Shown here piece after piece: positions 25,124 to 33,541 of a stretch of 64,000 nt of DNA (positions are counted from its first letter, which is position 1; each line of letters begins with the position of its first letter). Below the pieces are notes generated by a model, which saw only the letters and a program-made list of their open reading frames with translations, was not told the origin of the DNA and ran no database searches. A program made the position numbers and the translations under genes. The stretch is from Tropicimonas sp. IMCC6043 (GTDB lineage Bacteria > Pseudomonadota > Alphaproteobacteria > Rhodobacterales > Rhodobacteraceae): assembly GCF_004146235.1 (NCBI RefSeq), contig NZ_SELO01000019.1, forward strand, positions 1-64,000. The letters are read 5' to 3'.

Positions 25124-26089
25124 TCAGACCGGGTTGGAATAGGTGATGCGGCGAACCGAACCGGTCTTGGACCGCATCAGGATCGTCTCGCAGGTGAAGC
25201 GATGCGGCTCGCGCTTGACGCCCGGCAGAAGATTGCCGTCGGTCACGCCGGTGGCGGCAAAGATCACGTCGCGGGTCACCATTTCGTCCCGGGTGTAGAT
25301 CCGGTCGAGATCGTCGATCCCGGCCTTGCGCGCGCGCGCGGTCTCGTCTTCGTTGCGGAACAGCAGCTGGCCATACATCTGACCGCCCATGCATTTGAGT
25401 GCCGAGGCCGCCAGCACACCCTCCGGTGCGCCGCCCTTGCCCATATACATGTCGATCCCCGTCAGGTGCGGTTCGGCGCAATGCATCACGCCGGCCACAT
25501 CGCCATCGGTTATGAGCCTGATGGCGGCGCCGGTGGAACGCACTTCGTCAATCAGGTCGACGTGGCGCTCGCGCTCGAGGATGCAGACGTTGATGTCGTC
25601 GGGATCGCACCCTTTCGCCTTGGCCAGCGCGATGACCCGCTCGGCCGGGGACATCTTCAGCGTCACCACGTCCAGCGGGTAGCCGGGGCCGATGGCGAGC
25701 TTGTCCATGTAGACATCGGGCGCATGCAGCATCGATCCGCGCGGGCCCATTGCCACCACGGTCAGCGCGTTCGGCATGTCCTTGGCGGTGAGCGTCGTGC
25801 CCTCGAGAGGGTCGAGCGCAATGTCCACCTCGGGGCCCACACCCTCGCCGACCTCCTCGCCGATGAAGAGCATCGGCGCCTCGTCGCGCTCGCCCTCGCC
25901 GATGACCACGACGCCGCGGATTTCCAGCTTGTTGAGCTGCTCGCGCATGGCGTTCACCGCGGCCTGGTCGGCGGCTTTCTCGTCGCCGTGGCCGATCAGG
26001 TGCGCCGAGGCCATCGCGGCGGCCTCCGACACGCGGGCGAGGGCGAGAGAGAGCATGCGATCGTGGAACTCGGGAGGCTGATGGGGCAT
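25124..26089 (-). CDS. glpX: Class II fructose-1,6-bisphosphatase GlpX
   Basis: A 321-residue enzyme of the class II FBPase family with GEGERDEAPMLFIGEEVG near residue 57 and the metal-site DPLEGTTLTAKD near residue 90. It hydrolyses fructose 1,6-bisphosphate in gluconeogenesis; some relatives also act on sedoheptulose 1,7-bisphosphate. The ATG at 26089 has an AGGAAG site; the frame stays open upstream but lacks homology-like sequence. Located between hom and recJ, an arrangement I know from Rhodobacterales. Confidence 0.95.
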   Translation of the reverse strand: MPHQPPEFHDRMLSLALARVSEAAAMASAHLIGHGDEKAADQAAVNAMREQLNKLEIRGVVVIGEGERDEAPMLFIGEEVGEGVGPEVDIALDPLEGTTLTAKDMPNALTVVAMGPRGSMLHAPDVYMDKLAIGPGYPLDVVTLKMSPAERVIALAKAKGCDPDDINVCILERERHVDLIDEVRSTGAAIRLITDGDVAGVMHCAEPHLTGIDMYMGKGGAPEGVLAASALKCMGGQMYGQLLFRNEDETARARKAGIDDLDRIYTRDEMVTRDVIFAATGVTDGNLLPGVKREPHRFTCETILMRSKTGSVRRITYSNPV

Positions 26090-26235
26090 GGGGTGGGTCT
26101 TCCTGCATCGGGATGTCGGTGAGTATTCATACACGGGGTAGCGGTGCGGCCGGCGGACGCGCAAGCGTTGATAGCGCCGAAGCGTCAAAATGGCCGCAAG
26201 CGGTTTGGCCTTGGATTCGCGCCCCTGGCGGAGCC

Positions 26236-27522
26236 TCAGACTGCCTCGATCCGGATCGCCACCGGGTCGCCTTGCACAACGCCGGTCGCGTCGAAGCCCT
26301 GAAGCGCGGTATCGAGCGAATCCCGGCTCGTCTTGTGTGTCACGAAGACCACCGGCGCGTTGTTGCTCTCGTGGCGCATCTGGCGCATCCGGTTGATCGA
26401 GATGCCGGCCTCGCCGAGCACCGTCGCGACCTTGGCCATCGCGCCCGGCTTGTCGGTCAGCAGCATGCGCAGATAGTAGGGTGCCGGTGCCGAGGCGCGT
26501 GCAGGCCGCGCCCGCTCCAGCCCACGGGCGGGCTGGCCGAATGTGGTGATGCGGCTGCCGCGGCCGATCTCGACGATATCGCTCATCACCGCGCTCGCTG
26601 TCGGGCCCTCGCCGGCGCCGGCGCCACGTAGCACGATCTGGCCCACCGCGTCGCCTTCGAGCACCACCATGTTGGTGCCCCCCTGAAGCTGCCCGAGCGG
26701 GCTGTCGGCCGGAACCAGGCAGGGCGACATGCGTTGCTCGAGCCCGCGGCCGGTCATCTGAGCCACGCCAAGGAGCTTGATCCGGTAGCCCAGATCAGCG
26801 GCGCTACGGATGTCGGCGATCGAGAGCTTCTGGATCCCCTCGAGTTCGACTGACGGAAAATCCACACGCGTGCCATAGGCGATGGCGGCGAGCAGCGCGA
26901 GCTTGTGACCCGCGTCGATCCCGCCGACATCGAGATTCGGGTCGGCCTCAAGATAGCCGAGCGCTTCGGCCTCGGCGAAGATCTCGTCATAGGGCAGGCC
27001 GGCATCTTCCATCCGCGTCAGGATGTAGTTGCAGGTGCCGTTCATCACCCCCATGACTCGCGTCACCTCGTTGCCCGCCATGCCCTCGGTCAGAGCCTTG
27101 ACGACCGGAATACCACCGGCGACGGCGGCCTCGAAGCGGATGACCCGGCCGGCCTCCTCGGCTGCCTCCGCCAGTTCCTGGCCGTGCAGCGCCAGCATCG
27201 CCTTGTTGGCAGTCACCACGTCCTTGCCCGCTGCAATGGCGGCCTCGGTGGCGTCCTTTGCGGGGCCCTCGGCACCGCCCATCAGCTCGACGAAAACATC
27301 CACATCCGGCCGCCGGGCCAGGGCCACCGGATCGTCTTCCCAGGCATAGCCGGACAGCGCCACGCCACGATCCTTGTCGCGTGAGCGCGCGCTCACGGCA
27401 ACGATCTCGATCGCCCGACCGGTCCGCGCGGCCAGCAGGTTGGCCCTCTGGCGGACGATCTTCACGACGCCGACACCGACCGTTCCGAGACCCGCGATGC
27501 CAAGGCGAAGGGGTTGAGACAT
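26236..27522 (-). CDS. hom: Homoserine dehydrogenase
   Basis: A 428-residue enzyme that reduces aspartate semialdehyde to homoserine for threonine and methionine synthesis. The NAD(P)-binding loop GIAGLGTVGVGVV is at residues 8-20, the catalytic domain has NGTCNYILTRMED near 180 and EADPNLDVGGIDAGHKLALL near 205, and a C-terminal ACT domain (YYLRMLLTDKPGAMAKVATV) indicates allosteric control. GGAGGAA precedes the ATG at 27522; the longer upstream frame is not plausible. Confidence 0.96.
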   Translation of the reverse strand: MSQPLRLGIAGLGTVGVGVVKIVRQRANLLAARTGRAIEIVAVSARSRDKDRGVALSGYAWEDDPVALARRPDVDVFVELMGGAEGPAKDATEAAIAAGKDVVTANKAMLALHGQELAEAAEEAGRVIRFEAAVAGGIPVVKALTEGMAGNEVTRVMGVMNGTCNYILTRMEDAGLPYDEIFAEAEALGYLEADPNLDVGGIDAGHKLALLAAIAYGTRVDFPSVELEGIQKLSIADIRSAADLGYRIKLLGVAQMTGRGLEQRMSPCLVPADSPLGQLQGGTNMVVLEGDAVGQIVLRGAGAGEGPTASAVMSDIVEIGRGSRITTFGQPARGLERARPARASAPAPYYLRMLLTDKPGAMAKVATVLGEAGISINRMRQMRHESNNAPVVFVTHKTSRDSLDTALQGFDATGVVQGDPVAIRIEAV

Positions 27523-27592
27523 ATACGTTCCTCCAGCGTGGACGATCCATCGGCGAACGCCGCGCCGGGCGTCTCGCGCTGACTTAGCGCGT

Positions 27593-27922
27593 TCAGCCTT
27601 CGGGCGCAACGCGGGCCGACTCGGCCCGAAGTGCCGCCGCACGGTCAAGCAGCGCCGCAGCCTCCTCGGGCGGCACGACCGGCGCCGCGGCGGCCTCTGC
27701 CCGCGCCGCCATCGCCGCGCTGCGCGCCGCCATCTCGGCCTGCGTCACCGCGTCGATCACCAGGGTATCCGCCGGCTCCAGGACGATCCTGTTGTCCGAA
27801 AGGCGCGGTCGCTCTGCCTGCTTCGCCTGCTCGGTCACCGCCGCGTCGAGCTCCGGGAAACGGGCGCAGCCCGCGAGGCCCGTGCCGAGCAGGATAAGGG
27901 CAGCGATGAGAAGAATGCGCAT
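27593..27922 (-). CDS. Small lipoprotein, function unknown
   Basis: A 109-residue protein with a lipoprotein signal MRILLIAALILLGTGLAGC; Cys19 is the acylation site. The mature part is short and Ala/Glu-rich with predicted helices (QAEMAARSAAMAARAEAAAA). It is probably anchored on the periplasmic side of a membrane. It lies just upstream of hom in the same direction, but a 70 bp gap leaves co-transcription open. Confidence 0.7.
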   Translation of the reverse strand: MRILLIAALILLGTGLAGCARFPELDAAVTEQAKQAERPRLSDNRIVLEPADTLVIDAVTQAEMAARSAAMAARAEAAAAPVVPPEEAAALLDRAAALRAESARVAPEG

Positions 27923-27997
27923 GCGGGAACTCCGTCGAGTCGCGGCAGAGCCTATCCAAGCGTCCGGTGCTTCGGCAAGGCACCGATCGCCCCTTGA

Positions 27998-28015
27998 ATT
28001 GAACGTTCGTTCAAT
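27998..28015. promoter_or_regulatory. Palindromic operator of the TetR-family gene
   Basis: ATTGAACG-TT-CGTTCAAT is a perfect 8+2+8 palindrome 15 bp upstream of the tetR start. Size, symmetry and the GAACGTTC-type core are typical of TetR operators, implying autoregulation. It could also affect the divergent lipoprotein gene, which starts 75 bp away. Confidence 0.75.
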
Positions 28016-28029
28016 GGAAGGATCGGGAC

Positions 28030-28620
28030 ATGGCGCGAAAGACAGGCTCCCACGCCGAAATCACCGGCCCGAAGATCCGAGAGGCAGCGCTGCACCTCTT
28101 CGCCCGGCATGGCTATGCGGCGGTTTCGATGCGGCAGATTGCAGCCGAGGTCGGCGTTCAGGCCGGCGCACTCTATGCCTACACGCCCGACAAGCAGGCG
28201 CTTCTGTTCCACCTGATGGAAGCTCATATGCAGCACCTACTGGAGAGCTGGGCCGCCGAGCCCAGGCCCGACTCTCCGCTGGCGCGGCTGGAAGGCTTCA
28301 CGCGGTTCCATATCCGCTATCACCTCGACCGGCCGGACGAGGTCTTCATCTCCTACATGGAGCTGCGCAACCTCGAGCCGGAGAATTTCGCCGCGCTGGA
28401 ATCGCTGCGCCGGCGTTACGAGGATGCGCTTCAGCAGATTCTTGCGGAGGGCTGCGCGGCGGGGCTTTTCGCCATCGCCGATCCAAGGATCGCCACGATG
28501 GGGCTCATCGCCATGCTGACCGGCGTCAGCACCTGGTTCCGCGACACCGGCCGCCTGAGCCGGGCGGATGTCGAGGAGGTCTATTGGGACATGACCCGGC
28601 GGGCGGTGGGGGCGGGCTGA
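28030..28620 (+). CDS. TetR/AcrR-family transcriptional regulator
   Basis: A 196-residue regulator. Residues 12-58 form the helix-turn-helix: ITGPKIREAALHLFARHGYA, then AAVSMRQIAAEVGVQAGALY, with the usual Y-Y following. The C-terminal half is a helical ligand-binding domain (TetR_C-like, possibly the C33 type). GGAAGGA precedes the ATG. No adjacent target operon is obvious; the palindrome just upstream suggests it controls itself. Ligand unknown. Confidence 0.9.
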   Translation: MARKTGSHAEITGPKIREAALHLFARHGYAAVSMRQIAAEVGVQAGALYAYTPDKQALLFHLMEAHMQHLLESWAAEPRPDSPLARLEGFTRFHIRYHLDRPDEVFISYMELRNLEPENFAALESLRRRYEDALQQILAEGCAAGLFAIADPRIATMGLIAMLTGVSTWFRDTGRLSRADVEEVYWDMTRRAVGAG

Positions 28621-28670
28621 TCCGCCGCTTCATCTGTTCGGAAACACTCTCGGGGGAAGGCAACCGGAAC

Positions 28671-28704
28671 GGGTGCCCGGGGGCAGACAGCCCCCCGGGC
28701 ACCC
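28671..28704. terminator. Hairpin between convergent tetR and pirin genes
   Basis: GGGTGCCCGGGGG pairs with CCCCCCGGGCACCC around a 7 nt loop, a 13 bp stem, in the 93 bp gap between two convergent genes. There is no T-run on either strand. It is probably a bidirectional terminator or mRNA end structure. Confidence 0.55.
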
Positions 28705-28713
28705 GACTATCGG

Positions 28714-29625
28714 TCAATGCGCCGGCTGGATGAAGGTGCCGTTGCGCAGTTCGGCGAAGGCCTGCATGAGCTCCTCGCGGGTGTTCATCACGATCGGCCC
28801 GTGCCAAGCCACCGGCTCCCGGATCGGTGCGCCCGCAACCAGCAGGAAGCGCACGCCTTCGGGGCCGGCCTGAACGACGACCTCGTCGCCCGCGCCGAAA
28901 CGGATGATCGTCCGGTTGCCCGAAAGGTCGCGGATATTGACTTCCTGGCCCATCACCTCCTTTTCGAGCAGCACGCCGGTCGGCGGCGCGGAATCGACAA
29001 AGGCACCCGCGCCTTCGAAGACATAGGCGAAGGCCTGCCGGCGGGTGTCGATCGGAAACCGCTTCTTGCGGCCCGCGGGGACGAAGATGTCGAGATAGAG
29101 CGGGTCGGCGGCGATGCCGTCAACCGGCCCGCGCTTGCCCCAGAACTCACCCGTGACGACCTTCACCTTCGTGCCGTCATCTTCCTCGATAAGCGGGATC
29201 TCCGAGCCGCTCACGTCCTGATAGCGCGGCGCCGTCATCTTCAGGTCGCGCGGCAGGTTGGCCCAGAGCTGGAATCCGTGCATCCGCCCGGTGGCGTTGC
29301 CCTCCGGCATCTCCTGGTGCAGGATGCCCGACCCAGCGGTCATCCACTGCACGTCACCGGCGCCGAGCGTTCCCTCGTTGCCGAGGCTGTCGCCATGAGT
29401 GACGGCGCCCTCCAGCACATAGGTGATCGTCTCGATGCCGCGATGCGGGTGCCAGGGGAACCCGGCGAGGTAGTCCTCGGGCCGCTCGTTGCGGAAATCG
29501 TCGAACAGCAGGAACGGATCCATCAGCTCCGGGTCCTGAAAGCCGAAGGCGCGGTGCAGCTTGACGCCCGCGCCCTCCATCGTCGGCGTGGCGCGGGCCA
29601 TGTGGTTGACAGGTCTGAGAGACAT
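28714..29625 (-). CDS. Pirin family protein
   Basis: A 303-residue bicupin. The N-terminal cupin has the pirin metal motif HPHRGIETITYVLEG near residue 58 and GSGILHQEMPE near residue 102, giving the His, His, His and Glu ligands of iron-binding pirins. The C-terminal cupin follows (residues 170-300). Pirins include quercetin 2,3-dioxygenases and redox-sensing cofactors; which applies is not clear here. AAAGGAG precedes the ATG. Confidence 0.93.
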   Translation of the reverse strand: MSLRPVNHMARATPTMEGAGVKLHRAFGFQDPELMDPFLLFDDFRNERPEDYLAGFPWHPHRGIETITYVLEGAVTHGDSLGNEGTLGAGDVQWMTAGSGILHQEMPEGNATGRMHGFQLWANLPRDLKMTAPRYQDVSGSEIPLIEEDDGTKVKVVTGEFWGKRGPVDGIAADPLYLDIFVPAGRKKRFPIDTRRQAFAYVFEGAGAFVDSAPPTGVLLEKEVMGQEVNIRDLSGNRTIIRFGAGDEVVVQAGPEGVRFLLVAGAPIREPVAWHGPIVMNTREELMQAFAELRNGTFIQPAH

Positions 29626-29772
29626 CGTGTTCTCCTTTCGCGGTGAAAGGTAGTGGCCCGGCGACCCTGCGACAATGCGCAGAATTGAGGGACTTCCGCA
29701 AAGACATTGTGCAGGAATGCGCGTTGAACCTTTCCTCTCGCGCCCGCACCGGTAAAGGGCTACTCAGCGCGC

Positions 29773-30330
29773 ATGACCCAGAATCTCCTGAACTGTCTTC
29801 CGACACCCGAGATCACACCGGGCGAGACTCTGGCCACGATAACGCCCTCGGCCGCCCGCCGGATCACCGGAGTTGCCGCGCTCGCCGCGCTTGGCGCCGT
29901 GCTGATCTACGTCGCGCTGGTCAGCCCGCCGGCCGCGCTTTTCTGGCAGGGTTTCCTGCTGCTGCTCGGCGTCGGGACGCTCTATCTCGCCGACATGCTG
30001 CGTCGGGCCACGGCGCAGCGGCTCGTGCTCACGCCGGAGGCGCTCCGCGAGAGTGGTGGCCGGCTGGTCGCGCGCGTCGAGGATATCGTGGCTGTCGAAC
30101 GCGGGGCCTTCGCGATCAAGCCGTCGAACGGCTTCCTGCTCCGGCTCCGGGTGGCGCAGGCGGGCGGAAGCCGCTGGGCGCCGGGGCTCTGGTGGCGGCT
30201 CGGGCGACGCGTCGGCGTGGGTGGGATCACCTCGGCCGCGGAGGGCAAGGCCATGGCCGAGATCCTCTCCACCCTGATCCTCATGCGGCAGGGGCAGGTA
30301 TCGGACGGATCGACGCCGCCGCAGGCGTGA
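29773..30330 (+). CDS. Two-helix membrane protein, function unknown
   Basis: A 185-residue protein with two membrane helices (about residues 32-54 and 57-76) followed by a cytoplasmic domain of about 105 residues whose beta-strand pattern (RLVLTPEALRESGGRLVARV then EDIVAVERGAFAIKPS) resembles small PH-like domains. No assigned function. There is no clear ribosome site before the ATG, although AAAGGG lies 14 bp upstream. It converges on the TadE-like gene with a 12 bp gap. Confidence 0.7.
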   Translation: MTQNLLNCLPTPEITPGETLATITPSAARRITGVAALAALGAVLIYVALVSPPAALFWQGFLLLLGVGTLYLADMLRRATAQRLVLTPEALRESGGRLVARVEDIVAVERGAFAIKPSNGFLLRLRVAQAGGSRWAPGLWWRLGRRVGVGGITSAAEGKAMAEILSTLILMRQGQVSDGSTPPQA

Positions 30331-30342
30331 GCGGCGGCGCGC

Positions 30343-30948
30343 TCAGTTGTTATAGCAATGCTGCTCGGAGTTGCCGGAGATGAATTTCATCTGTCCCGGC
30401 ATCCGCGGCGAGGTGAAGATCGCGTTCTCGAAGACCTGATGCCCGAGGCCGACCTCAAAGGCCGGGTTGTAGGACATGAAAGTCTCGGCGACGATCAACT
30501 CGTCACCCTTCGGAAAGAGTGGCACGGTGTCCTTGCGCTGCATCAGCGCGGCCTTGTCGAGCACCACGCGCCCGTCGGTCGATTTCGACCAGCAGACGTC
30601 GAGATTGCGCGTGTCCTCGTCGTCACAGTTCGCGGTGCATTCGATGATCGAGATCCGCAGCTGTGTCGGATGGTTGCCATAGGTCAGGTAGTCATAGACG
30701 TCGTCGAGCCCGTCGAAATAGGTCTGGGTGATCCCTTCTGTCTCGCGGCTGATCATGTCGGCGATCGTGTAGGTGGCTTTCAGGTTGACGTTCTGCATCC
30801 GGAACGCGTCGAACCAGACGAAGGACCCGACATAGACCATGCAGAGCAGCGGCAGGATGATCGCGGTCTCGACCGAGAGCGATCCCTCCTCGCGCCGTGC
30901 GAAGAGACGCGCGATGTGGCCGGGGCGGAAGACTGGAGGCATGCGCAT
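30343..30948 (-). CDS. TadE-like pilus-associated protein
   Basis: A 201-residue protein with a short basic N-terminus, the sequence REEGSLSVETAIILPLLCMV followed by a single membrane helix, and a periplasmic domain with cysteines (ECTANCDD, LDVCWSK, EQHCYNN). The E/G-S-x-V-E helix start is the TadE-like prepilin-type pattern. It is a minor pseudopilin-like component of Tad (Flp) secretion/pilus systems or of a related surface structure. The ATG at 30948 has a GGGGAG site. It lies 13 bp behind the next TadE-like gene. Confidence 0.8.
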   Translation of the reverse strand: MRMPPVFRPGHIARLFARREEGSLSVETAIILPLLCMVYVGSFVWFDAFRMQNVNLKATYTIADMISRETEGITQTYFDGLDDVYDYLTYGNHPTQLRISIIECTANCDDEDTRNLDVCWSKSTDGRVVLDKAALMQRKDTVPLFPKGDELIVAETFMSYNPAFEVGLGHQVFENAIFTSPRMPGQMKFISGNSEQHCYNN

Positions 30949-30961
30949 GTCCGGTTCTCCC

Positions 30962-31510
30962 CTAGCTCGGCTCGTTGACGAAGGCCGAGAGCGAGACCAA
31001 CGCATAATGGTCCGCGTCGTGTCGCGGCAGTTTCAGACCCAGTCCGGTGAGCGGTGCCAGCGGCTTCTGCAACGCGCAGACGCGCACCATCATCAGTTCG
31101 TGCTGGATGCCCACCTCGAAATTCACCACCGGCTGGATCTCGGTCGACTTGTCGACGCAGGTTGGTCCCTCGGGCAGCGGCTGCCAGGTCGATTTGGACA
31201 CCGGGCTCAGCTCGATGAGCATGTTTTCCTTGCAATCGGGAAGGATCAGCGCCTGCTCGCAGATGAAGTCCTTCAGGTCGTCATGCGTTGGGTTGTTCCA
31301 TTCGCCGATGCGCAACGAGCGGACGGCGATGTCGGTGGCGCGGTCCAGCATGACCTGGCGGACCATCAGCAGGCCGATCTCGAAGGCCGACAGGAAAAGC
31401 ACCATGAAGATCGGAAACAGGATCACGAACTCGATGGTCGCGTTCCCCTCCTCGCCGCGATAGAGGCGGCGAAGACGGTGGCCTCCTGCCGCATGACTTT
31501 CTTGCCTCAT
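30962..31510 (-). CDS. TadE-family protein
   Basis: A 182-residue protein with the classical TadE segment RGEEGNATIEFVILFPIFMV and a single helix up to about residue 43, then a periplasmic domain containing two cysteine-bearing loops (FICEQALILPDCKEN, PTCVDKSTEI). ATG at 31510, with AAGGG upstream. It precedes the second TadE-like gene and lies downstream of the vWA gene pair, so the four probably work together at the cell surface. No other Tad genes (ATPase, secretin, prepilin) are in the window. Confidence 0.85.
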   Translation of the reverse strand: MRQESHAAGGHRLRRLYRGEEGNATIEFVILFPIFMVLFLSAFEIGLLMVRQVMLDRATDIAVRSLRIGEWNNPTHDDLKDFICEQALILPDCKENMLIELSPVSKSTWQPLPEGPTCVDKSTEIQPVVNFEVGIQHELMMVRVCALQKPLAPLTGLGLKLPRHDADHYALVSLSAFVNEPS

Positions 31511-31637
31511 TGTCGTGCCCTTAACTCCATGGGCTTGATGACCCAGATCCAACTCGTTCCAACCGACGGTCTTGACTCCGTCTCTTACCCACTCATTGAG
31601 CGTGTCCGGTTTGGCGTAAATGGGGCGGCGAGGCGTC

Positions 31638-31667
31638 GTCCCCGGGGTTTGTCGGCCACCCCGGGAC
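31638..31667 (-). terminator. Hairpin after the second TadG-like gene
   Basis: GTCCCGGGGT pairs with ACCCCGGGGAC (one bulged base) 16 bp past the gene's stop; flanking GGCGGGG/CCCCGCC-like sequence can lengthen the stem. It is followed on the minus strand by CCCCATTTA, a short T stretch. Moderately convincing as an intrinsic terminator between this gene and the TadE pair. Confidence 0.5.
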
Positions 31668-31682
31668 CCCGCCGCGGCCCTT

Positions 31683-33281
31683 CTACTGCGTCAGGCGCAG
31701 CTGGTTGATCTGCAACGCGATCGAGGCGAAAGCGTTGGAGATGTCGAGGCTCCTCACGTCGTAGTAGTAGGTCGGAAGCGACGCGCAGTCTTCCAGCGCC
31801 ATGTCCGCCGCCGGGTCGTCGGTGTCCATGCCGATCGTGAAGATCAGGATGCCTGCCTGTTTCGCCGCATCACAGATTGCCGAGGTGCGCGGGTTCTTCA
31901 CGTTGCCGTCCCAGGCGGTGGCCGTCTTCGAGCCGATCTCCTCGACCATCTGGTCGTAATAGGTCCAGTAGCTGCCGCCAAAGATCCGGGACGGAAACTC
32001 GTAGGCATAGCGGATCACCGACATGTCGGCCCAGACTTCGGGCCAGGTCAGCCGGTCGGCATCGTTGCCACCGACGGGATCCCGTCTCCAGGCCTTGTGG
32101 TAATGACTGTAGTAGTCGTAGCTCGTGCCCGGACGGTCGTGGTAATAGGAATAGTAGTCGCGGCCGTAGTAGCGATAGAGGTAGAGCGGCGAGTTGCCTT
32201 CACGGTAGCCGGGTCTGACCTCGCGCTGCACCGTGTTGGCGCCGTCCGACATCACCACGAGGACCTTCTTGGTGTTGTCGCGGTCATAGGCAAATGGCTG
32301 GCCTTCGAGCGACTTGTCGACCTCGCCGGCATCGATCAGCGCCGACAGGACCGGCTGCGAGACCGGGTCAAGCATGGTCACGCCCCATTTCGTGCCGACA
32401 TCGATCGAGGTCCAGCCGCCATGCTGCATGGCGTTGATCCGGCTCTTGAGATAGTCGGGATCGGTCGACCAGGCGGCGATGTCGCGGTCTCCGGACGTGT
32501 CGCAGACGGCGTCGGACACATACCACTGCGAGTTCTGGGCGTCGAAATGCATCGTCCGGAGCAGCGGTTCGGTGGGCGGAAGGGACACGGAAGAGAACTG
32601 GCTCTCGGTGAAGGTGACACAGCGCGTTCTGTCCTGTTCGGACGTGGTGCTGTACTGGTTGAACATCGTCTCGCCCAGCGAGACCTGCTCGGAGAAGGGA
32701 ACGATCGAGATTGCGGTCGTGCCATCCTGGTCGGCCTCGTCGCGCGCCACCGCGTCGATGAACTCGTTGGCCGCATCCTTGAGAAGCTGAAGCCGCGTCG
32801 GCGTGCCCTCGCGCATGGAGCCCGAGTTGTCGAGCACCAGGGCGATCTCGATATCCGCCAGCGACTCGTTCGCGGCGCCCGAGGCGGGAACGGTCAGGCT
32901 CTTGATCCCCACCATGTCGATGAACATCGTGTCGATCCTTGCCTCGGATCTGGCCGAGACGGTCCTGTAGTTGATCCCCTGCTCGACATTGACCGAGACG
33001 AGGTTGTCAGCCAGCCCCGCCTTGGCGAAGTAGTCCTCAACGACATCCTTGGGGTCGAGCACCTGCTCGAGGTTAGCCGCGGCGAGCACGGCGCGGTCGA
33101 GCGTGTGCTGAAGCTTGGCGCGGGTATACTCGAACCGCACCGTGTCGAGCGACAGCCCGATGGCGAGCAACATGCAGAGCAGGATATAGAGAGTAAAGAT
33201 GATCATTCCGCCGCTTTCGTCGCGGCGAAATCTCCGGAAGGCGGACAGATTCGTCCTGCCCCGACGCTTGCGCGTGTACAT
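31683..33281 (-). CDS. TadG-like protein with von Willebrand factor A domain (second of pair)
   Basis: A 532-residue protein. After a basic start comes RFRRDESGGMIIFTLYILLC, the TadG-type pilus-like helix. A vWA domain begins near residue 140 with the MIDAS motif LVLDNSGSM (D-x-S-x-S). Further blocks include IVPFSEQVSLGETM and KKVLVVMSDGANT. Between them is an unusual Tyr-rich stretch (LYRYYGRDYYSYYHDRPGTS). The C-terminus ends NAFASIALQINQLRLTQ. It is likely held on the outer side of the inner membrane or exported. ATG at 33281. It closely parallels the neighbouring gene. Confidence 0.85.
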   Translation of the reverse strand: MYTRKRRGRTNLSAFRRFRRDESGGMIIFTLYILLCMLLAIGLSLDTVRFEYTRAKLQHTLDRAVLAAANLEQVLDPKDVVEDYFAKAGLADNLVSVNVEQGINYRTVSARSEARIDTMFIDMVGIKSLTVPASGAANESLADIEIALVLDNSGSMREGTPTRLQLLKDAANEFIDAVARDEADQDGTTAISIVPFSEQVSLGETMFNQYSTTSEQDRTRCVTFTESQFSSVSLPPTEPLLRTMHFDAQNSQWYVSDAVCDTSGDRDIAAWSTDPDYLKSRINAMQHGGWTSIDVGTKWGVTMLDPVSQPVLSALIDAGEVDKSLEGQPFAYDRDNTKKVLVVMSDGANTVQREVRPGYREGNSPLYLYRYYGRDYYSYYHDRPGTSYDYYSHYHKAWRRDPVGGNDADRLTWPEVWADMSVIRYAYEFPSRIFGGSYWTYYDQMVEEIGSKTATAWDGNVKNPRTSAICDAAKQAGILIFTIGMDTDDPAADMALEDCASLPTYYYDVRSLDISNAFASIALQINQLRLTQ

Positions 33282-33473
33282 AACCGTAGGACCTTTTAAC
33301 ACATAACAAGGTAACTGAGGCCCACTGGGCCGCCATGCCCCAAATAGGACAGTACGACGCTGACCATTCTGAGGCTGGACTTGGACGGCAACCTGAGGAA
33401 ACTATGACGGCAAAGCGGCGGATGCAGACAATCCGCGCTGGTTGCGAGGTCGCCTGCGGCAGTGTCGCGGTGC

Positions 33474-33513
33474 CAAATAAATGGCGCCGGGACGCGTCTT
33501 CGCATCCCGGCGC
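33474..33513 (-). terminator. Rho-independent terminator after the first TadG-like gene
   Basis: On the minus strand GCGCCGGGA and TCCCGGCGC form a 9 bp perfect stem with a 12 nt loop, followed by CATTTATTT. It begins 29 bp past the stop codon, so the first TadG-like gene is probably its own transcription unit. Confidence 0.8.
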
Positions 33514-33541
33514 TCGGCTGTGTTCTCGCGACCAGACCGTT

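Noticed and set aside
31620-33299. 559-residue open frame antisense to a TadG-like gene
   Set aside because: Same shadow effect; the vWA MIDAS motif and terminators all fit the minus strand.
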